Below, piece by piece: positions 21,297 through 30,376 of a stretch of DNA of 64,000 nucleotides. A program made the translations under genes and the position numbers. The DNA is from Bacillus pumilus (GTDB taxonomy: Bacteria > Bacillota > Bacilli > Bacillales > Bacillaceae), in assembly GCF_003431975.1 (NCBI RefSeq), contig NZ_CP027116.1:3224001-3288000 (forward strand), given 5' to 3'. Numbering within the stretch: position 1 is the stretch's first letter; every line of letters begins with the position of its first letter. The notes beneath the pieces are model-generated. The model had not been told where the DNA came from and made no database searches. It saw only the letters and a program-made list of their open reading frames with translations.

Positions 21297-22481
21297 TTAT
21301 TTATCGTTTAATGCAGTAACACCTGGAAGTTCTTTGCCTTCCATAAATTCAAGTGAAGCACCGCCGCCTGTAGAAATATGGCTCATCTGATCGGCAAGAC
21401 CAAATTTCTCAACAGCTGCTGCTGAATCTCCACCGCCAATGACAGAATATGTATCTTTCGCTTCTGCCAGTGCTTCTGCGATTGCTTTTGTTCCTTTAGC
21501 GAATGCATCGATTTCAAATACACCCATCGGTCCGTTCCAGACAACAAGTTTGCTGTTTTTAATGACATCAGCATACGTCTCTCTTGTCTCTGTTCCAATA
21601 TCAAGTGCTTCTAAATCACTTGGGATTTCAGAGATTGGCACAATGCTTGTATTTGCATCATTTGAAAAGTCGTCGGCTACCAGAACATCTGTTGGAATCA
21701 GGAAGTTCACGCCTTTTTCTTTTGCACGGTCCATAAAGGATTTCGCTAGATCTACTTTGTCTTCTTCTAATAGAGATTTTCCTACTTCGTGGCCAAGTGC
21801 TTTCACAAATGTGTAAGCAAGTCCGCCGCCGATAATGAGGTTGTCCACTTTATCAAGAAGACTTTCAATCACTCCGATTTTATCCTTTACTTTTGCGCCA
21901 CCGATAATCGCTGTAAATGGGCGATCAGGGTTTGAAATGGCTTTTCCTAGAACCTCAAGCTCTTTTTGCATGAGGAAGCCTGAAACAGCCGGAAGATAAG
22001 CTGCAATACCAGCTGTGGATGCATGTGCACGGTGTGCAGCACCGAATGCATCATTGACATACACATCGGCTAAATCAGCAAATGCTTTTGATAATTCAGG
22101 ATCGTTCTTTTCTTCACCAGGATAGAAACGAACGTTTTCAAGCACTAGCACATCTCCATCTTTTAAGTCAGAGATTTGCTTTTTCACGTTGTCGCCGTAC
22201 GCTTCATCCGCTTTTTTCACTTCTTGTCCAAGAAGCTCTTGCAGACGTTTTGCTACAGGTGTCAGACGCAGTTCTTCAGTAACTTGACCCTTCGGACGAC
22301 CCAAATGACTAGCTAATAGTACCTTTGCGCCTTGTCCTGTTAAATACTCAATCGTTGGTAATGCTGCGCGAATACGAGTATCATCCGTCACTTCTCCGTC
22401 CTTCATTGGAACGTTAAAATCTACGCGGCAGAACACAACTTTACCTTTTACGTCAATGTCTTTTACTGATTTTTTATTCAT
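21297..22481 (-). CDS. pgk: Phosphoglycerate kinase
   Basis: 394 residues. It makes ATP and 3-phosphoglycerate from 1,3-bisphosphoglycerate. N-terminal substrate motif [11 protein letters not shown], the HLGRPKG basic patch, [14 protein letters not shown], and the nucleotide-binding [11 protein letters not shown] and [15 protein letters not shown]. The 213 bases upstream contain the gapA terminator and a separate promoter. Confidence 0.98.
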   Translation of the reverse strand: MNKKSVKDIDVKGKVVFCRVDFNVPMKDGEVTDDTRIRAALPTIEYLTGQGAKVLLASHLGRPKGQVTEELRLTPVAKRLQELLGQEVKKADEAYGDNVKKQISDLKDGDVLVLENVRFYPGEEKNDPELSKAFADLADVYVNDAFGAAHRAHASTAGIAAYLPAVSGFLMQKELEVLGKAISNPDRPFTAIIGGAKVKDKIGVIESLLDKVDNLIIGGGLAYTFVKALGHEVGKSLLEEDKVDLAKSFMDRAKEKGVNFLIPTDVLVADDFSNDANTSIVPISEIPSDLEALDIGTETRETYADVIKNSKLVVWNGPMGVFEIDAFAKGTKAIAEALAEAKDTYSVIGGGDSAAAVEKFGLADQMSHISTGGGASLEFMEGKELPGVTALNDK

Positions 22482-22537
22482 GCTTGTCAGGAGATCCTCC
22501 TTTATTCTGGTTTCCTTACGCAGTGGACAAGTCTCTC

Positions 22538-22567
22538 TTTATCCTTTTCCCATTTTGCCCTCATCAA
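22538..22567 (-). promoter_or_regulatory. Candidate promoter of pgk-tpiA-gpmI-eno
   Basis: TTGATG (22562-22567), an 18-base spacer and GATAAA (22538-22543) on the minus strand, downstream of the gapA terminator. This agrees with the known constitutive promoter ahead of pgk in B. subtilis; exact hexamers are my reading. Confidence 0.4.
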
Positions 22568-22600
22568 AACGAGAAATCGTGCAGAACGGATAAATACAGA

Positions 22601-22632
22601 GAAAAAGGGAAAGGGATGCTTCCCCTTCCCTT
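22601..22632 (-). terminator. Terminator of cggR-gapA
   Basis: Near-perfect 12-bp stem AAGGGAAGGGGA / TCCCTTTCCCTT with loop AGCA, followed on the minus strand by T-rich sequence. It separates regulated gapA from constitutive pgk. Confidence 0.85.
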
Positions 22633-22694
22633 GTCCGTCTTCATTATATCGTGTCTATAGGAAAGAACCAAGTGAGTTCCTTCAGTGTGAGAAA

Positions 22695-23702
22695 TTAAAG
22701 ACCTTGTTTTGCAATGTAAGCTGCAAGGTCAACAACGCGGTGAGAATATCCACTCTCGTTATCGTACCAAGAAATGACTTTCACCATGCTGCCTTCCATC
22801 ACCATTGTAGAAAGAGCATCGATTGTTGAAGAGTTTGCATTACCATTGTAGTCACCAGACACTAATGGCTCTTCGCTGTAGCCAAGGATTCCATTAAGTT
22901 CTCCTTCAGCCGCTTCTTTAAGTGCTGCATTTACATCTTCAGCTGTAACATCTTGGTTTAATTCAGCTACAAGGTCAACTAAAGAAACGTTAGGTGTTGG
23001 AACACGCATAGCGCCACCGTTTAATTTACCTTTAAGTTCAGGCAATACAAGTGAAACAGCTTTCGCAGCACCTGTAGAAGTTGGGATGATGTTTTCCGCA
23101 GCTGCACGAGCACGACGGTAGTCTTTGTGCGGAAGATCAAGAATTTGCTGGTCATTTGTGTATGAGTGAACAGTTGTCATCATACCGCGTTTAATGCCAA
23201 ATTTATCGTTAAGTACTTTTGCAAATGGAGCTAAGCAGTTTGTTGTACAAGATGCATTAGAGATGACATCGTGGCTAGCTGCATCGTATTTGTCTTCGTT
23301 TACACCCATAACGATTGTGATATCTTCTTCGTTAGCAGGAGCAGAAATGATGACTTTTTTAGCGCCAGCTTCTAAGTGTTTTGCAGCGTCTGCACGTTTT
23401 GTGAAGAATCCAGTAGATTCAACAACGATTTCTACGCCTTGTTTACCCCAGCTTAATTTCGCAGGGTCACGTTCAGCTGATACTTCGATTGTTTTACCGT
23501 TCACTACTAAGTTTGTACCGTCTACAGAAACCTCTGCATCTAGTTTTCCGTGAACAGAGTCATATTGTAAAAGGTGTGCAAGCATGTTAGCGTCTGTTAA
23601 ATCGTTAACCGCTACTACCTCAACTTCAGGATTGTTTAATGCTGCACGAAATACGTTACGTCCAATACGTCCAAATCCGTTAATACCGACTTTTACTGCC
23701 AT
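22695..23702 (-). CDS. gapA: Glyceraldehyde-3-phosphate dehydrogenase, glycolytic (NAD)
   Basis: 335 residues. NAD-binding [15 protein letters not shown] (7-21), catalytic Cys152 in [12 protein letters not shown], and the base His in the C-terminal half. Association with cggR upstream identifies it as the glycolytic GapA and not the gluconeogenic GapB. 31 bases after cggR, under its control. Confidence 0.98.
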   Translation of the reverse strand: MAVKVGINGFGRIGRNVFRAALNNPEVEVVAVNDLTDANMLAHLLQYDSVHGKLDAEVSVDGTNLVVNGKTIEVSAERDPAKLSWGKQGVEIVVESTGFFTKRADAAKHLEAGAKKVIISAPANEEDITIVMGVNEDKYDAASHDVISNASCTTNCLAPFAKVLNDKFGIKRGMMTTVHSYTNDQQILDLPHKDYRRARAAAENIIPTSTGAAKAVSLVLPELKGKLNGGAMRVPTPNVSLVDLVAELNQDVTAEDVNAALKEAAEGELNGILGYSEEPLVSGDYNGNANSSTIDALSTMVMEGSMVKVISWYDNESGYSHRVVDLAAYIAKQGL

Positions 23703-23733
23703 GATGTTTCCTCCTTTTATAGGTCACAATGTT

Positions 23734-24771
23734 TTATATTGAGGGATCAATTGACTCCCTTAATAACTCTTTTGCGGCTCCTTCGTCTGTGACGAGAACC
23801 GTTCGCCGGGGTTTTTTGAAATAAGCTTCAATCGCCCCTGCCTTTGATGATCCACCTGCAACAGCAATAATGTGTGGAATGCTTTCTAAATCATCTAGCT
23901 GCATGCCGACGGAGTGAACTTTGTGCACGACCTCACCATCACGATTAAAGTAATAGCCAAAGGCCTCTGTCACTGCGTCATGCTCATCAATCTTTTTTAA
24001 ATCTTCAGCTGGTGTATTTCGTCTCATCGCCATTGTTTTTGCTTCACCGATCCCATGAATGAGCATCGTGGATGATTTAATCGTTTGAAGCACTTCTTTG
24101 ACTGATGGCTCTTCAATAATAGAAGAGTAAGCACCTTCTGACAGCTGCCCTGGAACAAACAGCAGTTTGTAAGTACCGGAAGCTTTTTCAGCCATGTGGG
24201 CACAAATGGTGTTTGCCTGATTTTTTACATTCTCCCCAAGACCGCCTCTCGCAGGGACAAACAACATGCCTCTGTTTTTGGCATCAGGGGTCATCATTTC
24301 GGCAACAGCTTCCATCGTCGTTCCGCCTGTGACGGCGACGATATTATTTCCAGTAAATCTTTTTTTCATACACTGGACAGCAGCTCTTCCCATTTCTTGC
24401 TTCACCCACGGGGATTCGTCACTGTCACCAGAAACAATGATGACTTCTTCTAGGCCTAACTTCCTCTTTAATGTATTTTCCAAAAAGGTTAAACCTAAAA
24501 CGTCCTTCATCATTCCTTCAAGTATTTCAAGCAAAGCGTGACCTTCACTTGTCAGCATCATGCCGCTCGTTTTGACATCCAGCAGATTTTGTTCTTTTAA
24601 AAACTGAACTTCTGCTCTTAGGATGCGCTCACTGAGACCTAAACTCGTCGCAAGACTTCTGCGGCCGATAGGTTCAGCTAACCTGATGTATTGCAAAATG
24701 TCGTAGCGTTTTTGCATAACGATGAGAAGATCTGGCAATAATTTTTTTTGAGCTTCCAATAAACGATTCAT
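23734..24771 (-). CDS. cggR: Central glycolytic genes regulator CggR
   Basis: 345 residues, SorC/DeoR-type. N-terminal winged helix (about 25-75: IRLAEPIGRRSLATSLGLSERILRAEV as two segments) and a C-terminal sugar-phosphate-binding domain (about 90-345: VVSGDSDE, AVTGGTTMEAVAEM, GGLGENVKNQANT). It represses gapA and the glycolytic operon; fructose-1,6-bisphosphate is the known inducer in B. subtilis. It lies directly behind its own operator. Confidence 0.97.
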   Translation of the reverse strand: MNRLLEAQKKLLPDLLIVMQKRYDILQYIRLAEPIGRRSLATSLGLSERILRAEVQFLKEQNLLDVKTSGMMLTSEGHALLEILEGMMKDVLGLTFLENTLKRKLGLEEVIIVSGDSDESPWVKQEMGRAAVQCMKKRFTGNNIVAVTGGTTMEAVAEMMTPDAKNRGMLFVPARGGLGENVKNQANTICAHMAEKASGTYKLLFVPGQLSEGAYSSIIEEPSVKEVLQTIKSSTMLIHGIGEAKTMAMRRNTPAEDLKKIDEHDAVTEAFGYYFNRDGEVVHKVHSVGMQLDDLESIPHIIAVAGGSSKAGAIEAYFKKPRRTVLVTDEGAAKELLRESIDPSI

Positions 24772-24798
24772 GGCGAACGACCCTTTCTTTTCACGTTG

Positions 24799-24834
24799 GA
24801 CTCAAAACGTCCCACTGTGACAAAAAACGTCCCG
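24799..24834 (-). promoter_or_regulatory. CggR operator
   Basis: Tandem direct repeat on the minus strand: CGGGAC-N6-TGTC, ACAG, TGGGAC-N6-AGTC. This matches the known CggR operator (CGGGAC-N6-TGTC-N4-CGGGAC-N6-TGTC) with two changes in the second repeat. It lies between the promoter and cggR, so bound CggR would block elongation. Confidence 0.9.
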
Positions 24835-24871
24835 CCACAGCCAAAAAAATCAATCCCTGCTTTCTTTAATT

Positions 24872-24900
24872 ATTTTAACAGGAACATCTTGCATTTTCAA
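24872..24900 (-). promoter_or_regulatory. Sigma-A promoter of the cggR operon
   Basis: TTGAAA (24895-24900), 17-base spacer ending in TGT, TAAAAT (24872-24877). The operator lies about 40 bases downstream. Confidence 0.75.
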
Positions 24901-25028
24901 CTCTTACAAACACATTTAGACAAAAAATAGACACATTTTCATCGATAACCTGCTTGTCATCTAGGTTCTCGCTATAATATTTCTTTTCAAAATATTTATT
25001 TTCTTCTATATTCAATGAATTCATCATT

Positions 25029-25066
25029 AAAAATGTGCATGCGTATGAGCTCGCATGCACATTTTT
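25029..25066 (-). terminator. Terminator after rocE
   Basis: 15-bp perfect stem AAAAATGTGCATGCG / CGCATGCACATTTTT (25029-25043 and 25052-25066), immediately after the rocE stop. Confidence 0.9.
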
Positions 25067-26494
25067 TTATGTTTTTTGGATGGTTCCTTCTTCTTCTGAA
25101 AAACGCTTTGCATCTTCCTTCGGTTTGATTTTGAGAAAATAAATGATGTAACAGGCCGCCATGAATGGAACTCCGCAATAAAGCCCAATCCGCTGATCCT
25201 CAATAAAGAATAAGCTGATGAGGACGATGCCAAATGCGATGAAGCCTGCCAATGGCACAAATGGATAGAGCGGTGTACGGAAAACAAGATCCTTTACATC
25301 TCCACCTGCTTTGATGAATTGTTTTCTAAAGAAATACTGAGATAAACAAATGGACATCCACACAACAACAAGGACCATACCAGAAATCGAAATGAGCCAC
25401 ACATATACTGTTTTTGGTGCTACGACACTTGTGAGCAGGGATAGAGCGGATACACCCATTGTCACCAATAATGCATTGATTGGGATTTTACGCTTGGACA
25501 GCTTTTTCGTAAAGTCAGGTCCTTTCCCGTCCTTTGAAAGCGACCAGAGCATACGTGATGATGCATACAATCCAGAGTTTGCTACAGATAATACAGCCGT
25601 GATGATAATAAAATTCATGATATCTGCAGCATATGGGATGCCGACCTTGTCCAGCACGACCACAAACGGACTGTCGACAGCGCCTGCTGTCTGCCAGGGA
25701 AGAAGTGCGGCTAGAACTGCAATCGATAAAACGAAAAAGACCATCGTTCTCCAAATAATATTTCGTATGGAGCGAGGCAATGTTTTTTCAGGGCTTTCAC
25801 TCTCACCCGCTGCGATCCCTACAAGTTCTGTTCCTTGAAAGGAGAAATTGACCGTGACCATGGTTAATAATATAGCAAAAACACCGTTAGGAAATAGTCC
25901 GCCATGATCCGTCAAATGATGAAATAAAGGAGCTGGTTCTCCGTCTTTCAAATGAATCATTCCGAAAATTGCGCCAATTCCGATGATAATAAATAATAGG
26001 ATAGCAGCGACCTTGATGGCTGAAAACCAGAACTCTGTTTCAGCGAAGCTACGAGCTGAAATGGCATTCACGGCAAATAAAATCACGCTAAATGCAAGAC
26101 ACCAGAGCCAAACTGGAATGTCTGGGAACCACCTTTGGAGCAATATGCCTGCCGATGTAAACTCCAGTCCAATCGTACACGCCCAGCTAAACCAATACAG
26201 CCAGCCGATCATAAAGCCTGTAGACGGACCGATATATTTCGTTGCATACTCCTGAAAGGAACCAGCTGTCGGCATTGCCACTGCTAATTCTCCAAGACAA
26301 AGCATGACCAAATACATGAGCAGTCCGCCAATGATAAACGATAGAATGGCTCCCCCGGGTCCTGCTTGATGAATGATCAGTCCTGATCCAAGGAAAAGAC
26401 CTGTGCCGATTACGCCACCTAAGGCAATCATAAAGAGATGTCTGCTTTTCATGGAACGCTCTAGTTCATTATGCTGTTCTTGCTTCAAATTCAC
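25067..26494 (-). CDS. rocE: Amino-acid permease of the arginine/ornithine type (RocE-like)
   Basis: 475 residues, twelve predicted helices, APC superfamily (AAT family). N-terminal MKSRHLFMIALGGVIGTGLFLGSG spans residues 15-38, with the GGVIGTG substrate motif. From memory it aligns throughout with B. subtilis RocE and RocC (LPRSI, GTELVGIAAGESE, YCGVPFM). The place after rocD supports RocE, the arginine/ornithine importer; RocC cannot be excluded. The start is GTG at 26494 by alignment, although its ribosome site fits TTG at 26488 better. There is no rocF (arginase) gene after it. Confidence 0.8.
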   Translation of the reverse strand: MNLKQEQHNELERSMKSRHLFMIALGGVIGTGLFLGSGLIIHQAGPGGAILSFIIGGLLMYLVMLCLGELAVAMPTAGSFQEYATKYIGPSTGFMIGWLYWFSWACTIGLEFTSAGILLQRWFPDIPVWLWCLAFSVILFAVNAISARSFAETEFWFSAIKVAAILLFIIIGIGAIFGMIHLKDGEPAPLFHHLTDHGGLFPNGVFAILLTMVTVNFSFQGTELVGIAAGESESPEKTLPRSIRNIIWRTMVFFVLSIAVLAALLPWQTAGAVDSPFVVVLDKVGIPYAADIMNFIIITAVLSVANSGLYASSRMLWSLSKDGKGPDFTKKLSKRKIPINALLVTMGVSALSLLTSVVAPKTVYVWLISISGMVLVVVWMSICLSQYFFRKQFIKAGGDVKDLVFRTPLYPFVPLAGFIAFGIVLISLFFIEDQRIGLYCGVPFMAACYIIYFLKIKPKEDAKRFSEEEGTIQKT

Positions 26495-26558
26495 TTCCCC
26501 ACTTTCACTCTTCTATTCATCATCCTTTGACAACATTCGCTGTTTGTTGAAAGAGAAA

Positions 26559-26581
26559 GGGAGAAAGTGAAGGTTTCTCCC
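26559..26581 (-). terminator. Hairpin between rocD and rocE
   Basis: GGGAGAAA / TTTCTCCC stem (26559-26566 and 26574-26581) 11 bases after the rocD stop, followed on the minus strand by TTTCTCTTT. A leaky terminator that would lower rocE expression relative to rocD. Confidence 0.55.
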
Positions 26582-26591
26582 CCTTTTTCAT

Positions 26592-27785
26592 TTATGCTTG
26601 AAACAGCGCCTCAATATGCCCAATCGCCCAATCTAAATCTTCTTTTGAAATGGTAAGCGGCGGTGCAAAACGGATGACTGTCTCATGGGTTTCCTTACAT
26701 AACAATCCTGCTTGCTTCAGCTTCTCACAATAAGGTCTAGCTGCCTCTGTCAGCTCCATGCCTATAAATAATCCACGGCCGCGCACTTCCTTTATGACAG
26801 GGCTTTGAATGTGTGACAATTTATCTTTGAAGTATTCGCCCAGCTCCATGGAGCGTGCTGCAAGCTTTTCATCAATTAAGACATCCAATGCAGCAAGCGA
26901 CACCGCACACGCAAGTGGATTCCCGCCGAAGGTAGATCCGTGAGATCCAGGGTTGAACACGCCTAATATATCGCGGTTTGCTACGACACACGAGATTGGA
27001 AAGACGCCGCCGCCTAAAGCTTTCCCAAGGATCAGCATATCTGGCTCGATGTCTTCCCAGTCACACGCAAACATCTTACCAGTTCGCGCTAATCCCACTT
27101 GAATTTCATCCGCAATGAAGAGGACATGTTCTTTCTCACAAAGCATCTTCGCTTCTTTCAAGAAGCCTTCTGGCGGCATAACAATTCCCGCTTCTCCTTG
27201 AATCGGCTCAATGAGGAAAGCCGCTGTTTGCGGCGTGATGGCTTCACGTAACGCATCAATATCTCCGTAAGGAATCAGTTTGATTCCGGGAAGCATCGGA
27301 CCGAAACCTCTTTGGTACTCTGCTTCTGAGGAAAGAGAGACAGCCGTCATCGTTCTGCCGTGGAAATTGCCAACACAAGCAATGATTTCTGCACGATTCT
27401 CTTCAATTCCCTTGACTTCATAGCCCCAGCGCCTTGCTGCTTTTACCGCTGTTTCTACAGCCTCAGCACCAGTATTCATCGGAAGTGCCATGTCTTTATT
27501 CGTTAGTTTGCAAATTTTCTCATACCAAGGGCCAAGCTGATCATTATGAAAGGCTCTCGATGTGAGTGTTACACGGTCTGCCTGTTTTTTGAGCGCTTCA
27601 ATAATGCGCGGATGGCGATGTCCTTGATTGACTGCGGAATACGCACTTAGCATATCCATATATCGATTGCCTTCAGGGTCTGTCACCCACACTCCCTCAG
27701 CCTCTGAAATCACAATTGGCAGCGGATGATAGTTTGCCGCTCCATATTGTTCTGTTTGTTGAATTAATTCATTTGTCTGTGTCAA
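26592..27785 (-). CDS. rocD: Ornithine aminotransferase RocD
   Basis: 397 residues, class III pyridoxal-phosphate aminotransferase. Cofactor lysine Lys255 in [10 protein letters not shown]; Asp226 in IADEIQ; PLP phosphate site [10 protein letters not shown] (104-113). It turns ornithine plus 2-oxoglutarate into glutamate semialdehyde in arginine catabolism. Expressed from a sigma-54 promoter, divergent from its activator rocR. Confidence 0.96.
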   Translation of the reverse strand: MTQTNELIQQTEQYGAANYHPLPIVISEAEGVWVTDPEGNRYMDMLSAYSAVNQGHRHPRIIEALKKQADRVTLTSRAFHNDQLGPWYEKICKLTNKDMALPMNTGAEAVETAVKAARRWGYEVKGIEENRAEIIACVGNFHGRTMTAVSLSSEAEYQRGFGPMLPGIKLIPYGDIDALREAITPQTAAFLIEPIQGEAGIVMPPEGFLKEAKMLCEKEHVLFIADEIQVGLARTGKMFACDWEDIEPDMLILGKALGGGVFPISCVVANRDILGVFNPGSHGSTFGGNPLACAVSLAALDVLIDEKLAARSMELGEYFKDKLSHIQSPVIKEVRGRGLFIGMELTEAARPYCEKLKQAGLLCKETHETVIRFAPPLTISKEDLDWAIGHIEALFQA

Positions 27786-27845
27786 CGTCTATTCCTCCTT
27801 TAAAAGAGTAGCCACTTTCAATTGGGTTCATCTTCATTCTAAGTT

Positions 27846-27863
27846 ATGCAAGTATCGTGCCAA
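27846..27863 (-). promoter_or_regulatory. Sigma-54 (SigL) promoter of rocD
   Basis: TTGGCACGATACTTGCAT on the minus strand fits the consensus TTGGCAC-N5-TTGCW; the GG (-24) and GC (-12) are both present at correct spacing. 61 bases upstream of rocD. The sigma factor gene sigL and the activator gene rocR are both in this window. Confidence 0.93.
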
Positions 27864-27902
27864 CTTTCTGAACGCTTGATCACAAAGATCTGCTTTATTT
27901 TT

Positions 27903-27923
27903 TGTGCAAAATTTCTTTGCGCA
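27903..27923. promoter_or_regulatory. Candidate RocR upstream activating site
   Basis: Dyad TGTGCAAA-N5-TTTGCGCA with one mismatch, 40 bases upstream of the sigma-54 promoter and 71 bases before rocR. A second degenerate GCAAAA/TTTTCA element lies near 27946-27959. Paired UAS elements of this kind are known for rocDEF in B. subtilis. Confidence 0.55.
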
Positions 27924-27993
27924 TGCCAAACTTTTAAGAGGAAACCGCAAAATTTTTCATGTAAAATAGAGGGAACGTCAGGAGGTGGCGCAA

Positions 27994-29436
27994 GTGAAAA
28001 AAGATCCGTATACAGCAAAGCTCGAAAATGACATTGATCTCTATAAGCAAATGCTCGATTTAATTGATGTCGGCGTTCATGCCATTGACGAGAATGGCCA
28101 TACTGTTGTTTATAATAAAAAAATGATGGAAATTGAGTCTTTGAAACGCTCTGATGTTCTCCATAAAAATGTACTCGACTTCTTCGCCTTTCAAGATGAG
28201 ATGCACAGCACACTTGTGCAAGCACTGCGAAACGGGAAACAAACTGTTCATGCTAAGCAGACGTATCATACTTACAACGGAAAAGAAATCACAACGATTA
28301 ACCATACATACCCGCTCGTTCGAGACGGTCTCATTCATGGGGCGGTTGAAATTTCAAATGATGTCACGAAGCTGGAACGGCTAATTCATCACAATATGAA
28401 GAAAAAAGGAAGCACACGCTTTACCTTTGATTCAATTATCGGTCAAAGCCCTGCATTTTTAGAAGTGATTGAGCATGCAAAACGGGCGACACGCACCTCT
28501 TCTTATGTATTGATTGTTGGCGAAACTGGGACCGGTAAAGAGCTGTTTGCTCAAAGCATTCATAACGGCAGCAGCCGGTCCTCTGAACCATTTATTACAC
28601 AAAATTGTGCGGCATTGCCTGATAACCTGATTGAAAGTCTGCTCTTTGGTACCCAAAAAGGGGCTTTTACGGGGGCAACTGATCAGCCAGGCTTATTCGA
28701 ACAGGCACAGGGAGGAACATTGCTTTTAGATGAAATCAACTCCTTGAATCCTGGTCTTCAAGCGAAACTGCTGCGTGTTTTACAAGAGAAACGCGTAAGA
28801 CGGTTAGGCAGTACAAAAGAAATCGCTGTGGATGTGAGAGTCATTGCCAATATGAATGAGGACCCTGTGGATGCGATCGCAGGTGGCCGCATGCGCAAAG
28901 ATTTATTTTATCGACTCGGTATTGTCACCTTATTTATTCCGCCGCTCTCTGAGCGAAAAGAAGACATTCCGACGTTTGTGAGTCATTTTATTCAAAAATA
29001 TAATGAGCTGTTTCAAATGAAGGTGAAGGCAGCTGACGAAGAGGTACTTTCCCTTTTCCAAACGTATCATTGGCCAGGCAATGTGAGAGAACTGGAGCAT
29101 GTGATTGAGGCGGGGATGAATATGATGATGGATGAGGACTACCTAAGCATGCATCACCTTCCCTATCATTTTAGATTTAAGCACGGGAATGGCCGTCCTA
29201 AGGCGCAATTGCAAACGACTCCCTTGCAGCAAACCGCATCAACTGAAACTTTTGTCTATACTAGCCCAGAACATACGACTGATTTCCAAACCCAAATGGA
29301 ACAATTTGAAAAACAATACATCGTCCATCACTTAGAAAAAATGGACGATAATATTTCACAGACTGCAAAGTTATTGGGCATGAGCAGGCAAAGTCTGCAA
29401 TATCGAATGAAAAAGCTACATATTTCTCGTCAATAA
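27994..29436 (+). CDS. rocR: Sigma-54-dependent activator RocR
   Basis: 480 residues. N-terminal PAS-type sensor domain (about 15-125), then an AAA+ domain: Walker A GETGTGKE (176-183), sigma-54-contacting GAFTGA (223-228), Walker B LLLDEIN. A C-terminal Fis-type HTH (ISQTAKLLGMSRQSLQYRMKK, last 30 residues). It senses ornithine/citrulline and activates roc genes with SigL. The start is GTG at 27994, 8 bases after GGAGG; the GTG at 27985 lies in the ribosome site. Confidence 0.95.
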   Translation: MKKDPYTAKLENDIDLYKQMLDLIDVGVHAIDENGHTVVYNKKMMEIESLKRSDVLHKNVLDFFAFQDEMHSTLVQALRNGKQTVHAKQTYHTYNGKEITTINHTYPLVRDGLIHGAVEISNDVTKLERLIHHNMKKKGSTRFTFDSIIGQSPAFLEVIEHAKRATRTSSYVLIVGETGTGKELFAQSIHNGSSRSSEPFITQNCAALPDNLIESLLFGTQKGAFTGATDQPGLFEQAQGGTLLLDEINSLNPGLQAKLLRVLQEKRVRRLGSTKEIAVDVRVIANMNEDPVDAIAGGRMRKDLFYRLGIVTLFIPPLSERKEDIPTFVSHFIQKYNELFQMKVKAADEEVLSLFQTYHWPGNVRELEHVIEAGMNMMMDEDYLSMHHLPYHFRFKHGNGRPKAQLQTTPLQQTASTETFVYTSPEHTTDFQTQMEQFEKQYIVHHLEKMDDNISQTAKLLGMSRQSLQYRMKKLHISRQ

Positions 29437-29439
29437 TAG

Positions 29440-29464
29440 AGCTGTGCCTTCATTCGGCACAGCT
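29440..29464. terminator. Terminator between rocR and lutR
   Basis: 9-bp perfect stem AGCTGTGCC / GGCACAGCT with a 7-base loop between converging genes. T-runs are weak on both sides, and the right arm touches the lutR stop. Confidence 0.6.
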
Positions 29465-30201
29465 TATTGTGTATCTGACTGTTCTGCTGGTTTTTGCAGC
29501 ACATCTCCTAGTAGTCTTTCTACATTTTTCAAATGCGTGAGCATTGCTTTCTCCGCTTCTTCGGGCTGCCTTGCAATAACGGCTTTGTAAATTTGTTCAT
29601 GTTCTTCGTAGAGCTGCCGAATGGATGCCTTCGTTGAGAATAATACGACTTTTCTCGTTTCACGCATCGTTTCTACTAGCAAGGTTGAAACTTGATTCAT
29701 TAACACCTTTAATACATCATTCTTGGAGGCTTTGGCTAAGGCAAGATGGAAGGTGAGATCTGCCTCTTCACCAATCTCTTCATGTGCTTCTGCCAGTTTC
29801 ATTTGTTCGAGAGCATTACGCAGTTGATGAAGGTCATCGTCCGTTCGAAGCAGTGCCGCCTTTTTGACAGCACCTGTTTCAATGATGGCTCTCACTTCAA
29901 GGAGCTGAGTGACATCATGCTGCTTCATTAAAAATGCCGGAGATAAAGAAAATGCGAGCTGTTCAGGATCGAACTGCTTCACATACGTGCCTTCCCCTTG
30001 CTTCATCTCTATTAATCCGATCGCTTTCAGAGCAGACAGCGCCTCTCTTACAGCGGAACGGCTGACTTGAAAGCTTTCTGAAAGCGCTTGAACCGAATCT
30101 AATTTTTCCCCTGGAAGAAGCTCACCTGTCCGAATGGATTCGATGATTGCGTCCGCAATTTCCTCATATATTTTTTTGGTTTTGATTTGTTTATATTTCA
30201 A
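29464..30201 (-). CDS. lutR: GntR/FadR-family regulator LutR
   Basis: 245 residues. N-terminal GntR winged helix (about 8-75: LDSVQALSESFQVSRSAVREAL, MKQGEGTYVKQF) and a helical FCD ligand domain (about 95-225, with the metal-binding D/H/H pattern around LTFHLALA). From memory it closely follows B. subtilis LutR (YvfI), the lactate-responsive repressor of lutABC, which also lies beside sigL. The start is TTG at 30201, 8 bases after GAGGTGAG. The lactate permease gene lutP, next to lutR in B. subtilis, is absent here. Confidence 0.88.
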   Translation of the reverse strand: MKYKQIKTKKIYEEIADAIIESIRTGELLPGEKLDSVQALSESFQVSRSAVREALSALKAIGLIEMKQGEGTYVKQFDPEQLAFSLSPAFLMKQHDVTQLLEVRAIIETGAVKKAALLRTDDDLHQLRNALEQMKLAEAHEEIGEEADLTFHLALAKASKNDVLKVLMNQVSTLLVETMRETRKVVLFSTKASIRQLYEEHEQIYKAVIARQPEEAEKAMLTHLKNVERLLGDVLQKPAEQSDTQ

Positions 30202-30330
30202 TTGGTCTCACCTCATCACTGTTGTCTATCCTTATAAGCCCATGCCCTATCTTATACTTTACCCCAAAATTTCAGTTCACACGTCTCCCTGATTTGATTT
30301 TCAACAATCTTCTGTGTGCCTTATTTTCAA

Positions 30331-30376
30331 CAAAAAAAGAAGCACGTACCATGTTTCTGGCAAGTACTTCTTTTTT
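30331..30376 (-). terminator. Terminator of sigL
   Basis: AAAAAAGAAG-x-AC / GT-x-CTTCTTTTTT arms, directly after the sigL stop, with a T-run on the minus strand. Confidence 0.75.

Noticed and set aside
24875..25060. Minus-strand open frame upstream of cggR
   Set aside because: It crosses the rocE terminator and the cggR promoter; no ribosome site. The region is regulatory.
27839..28225. Minus-strand frame across the rocD-rocR promoter region
   Set aside because: It covers the sigma-54 promoter and is antisense to rocR.
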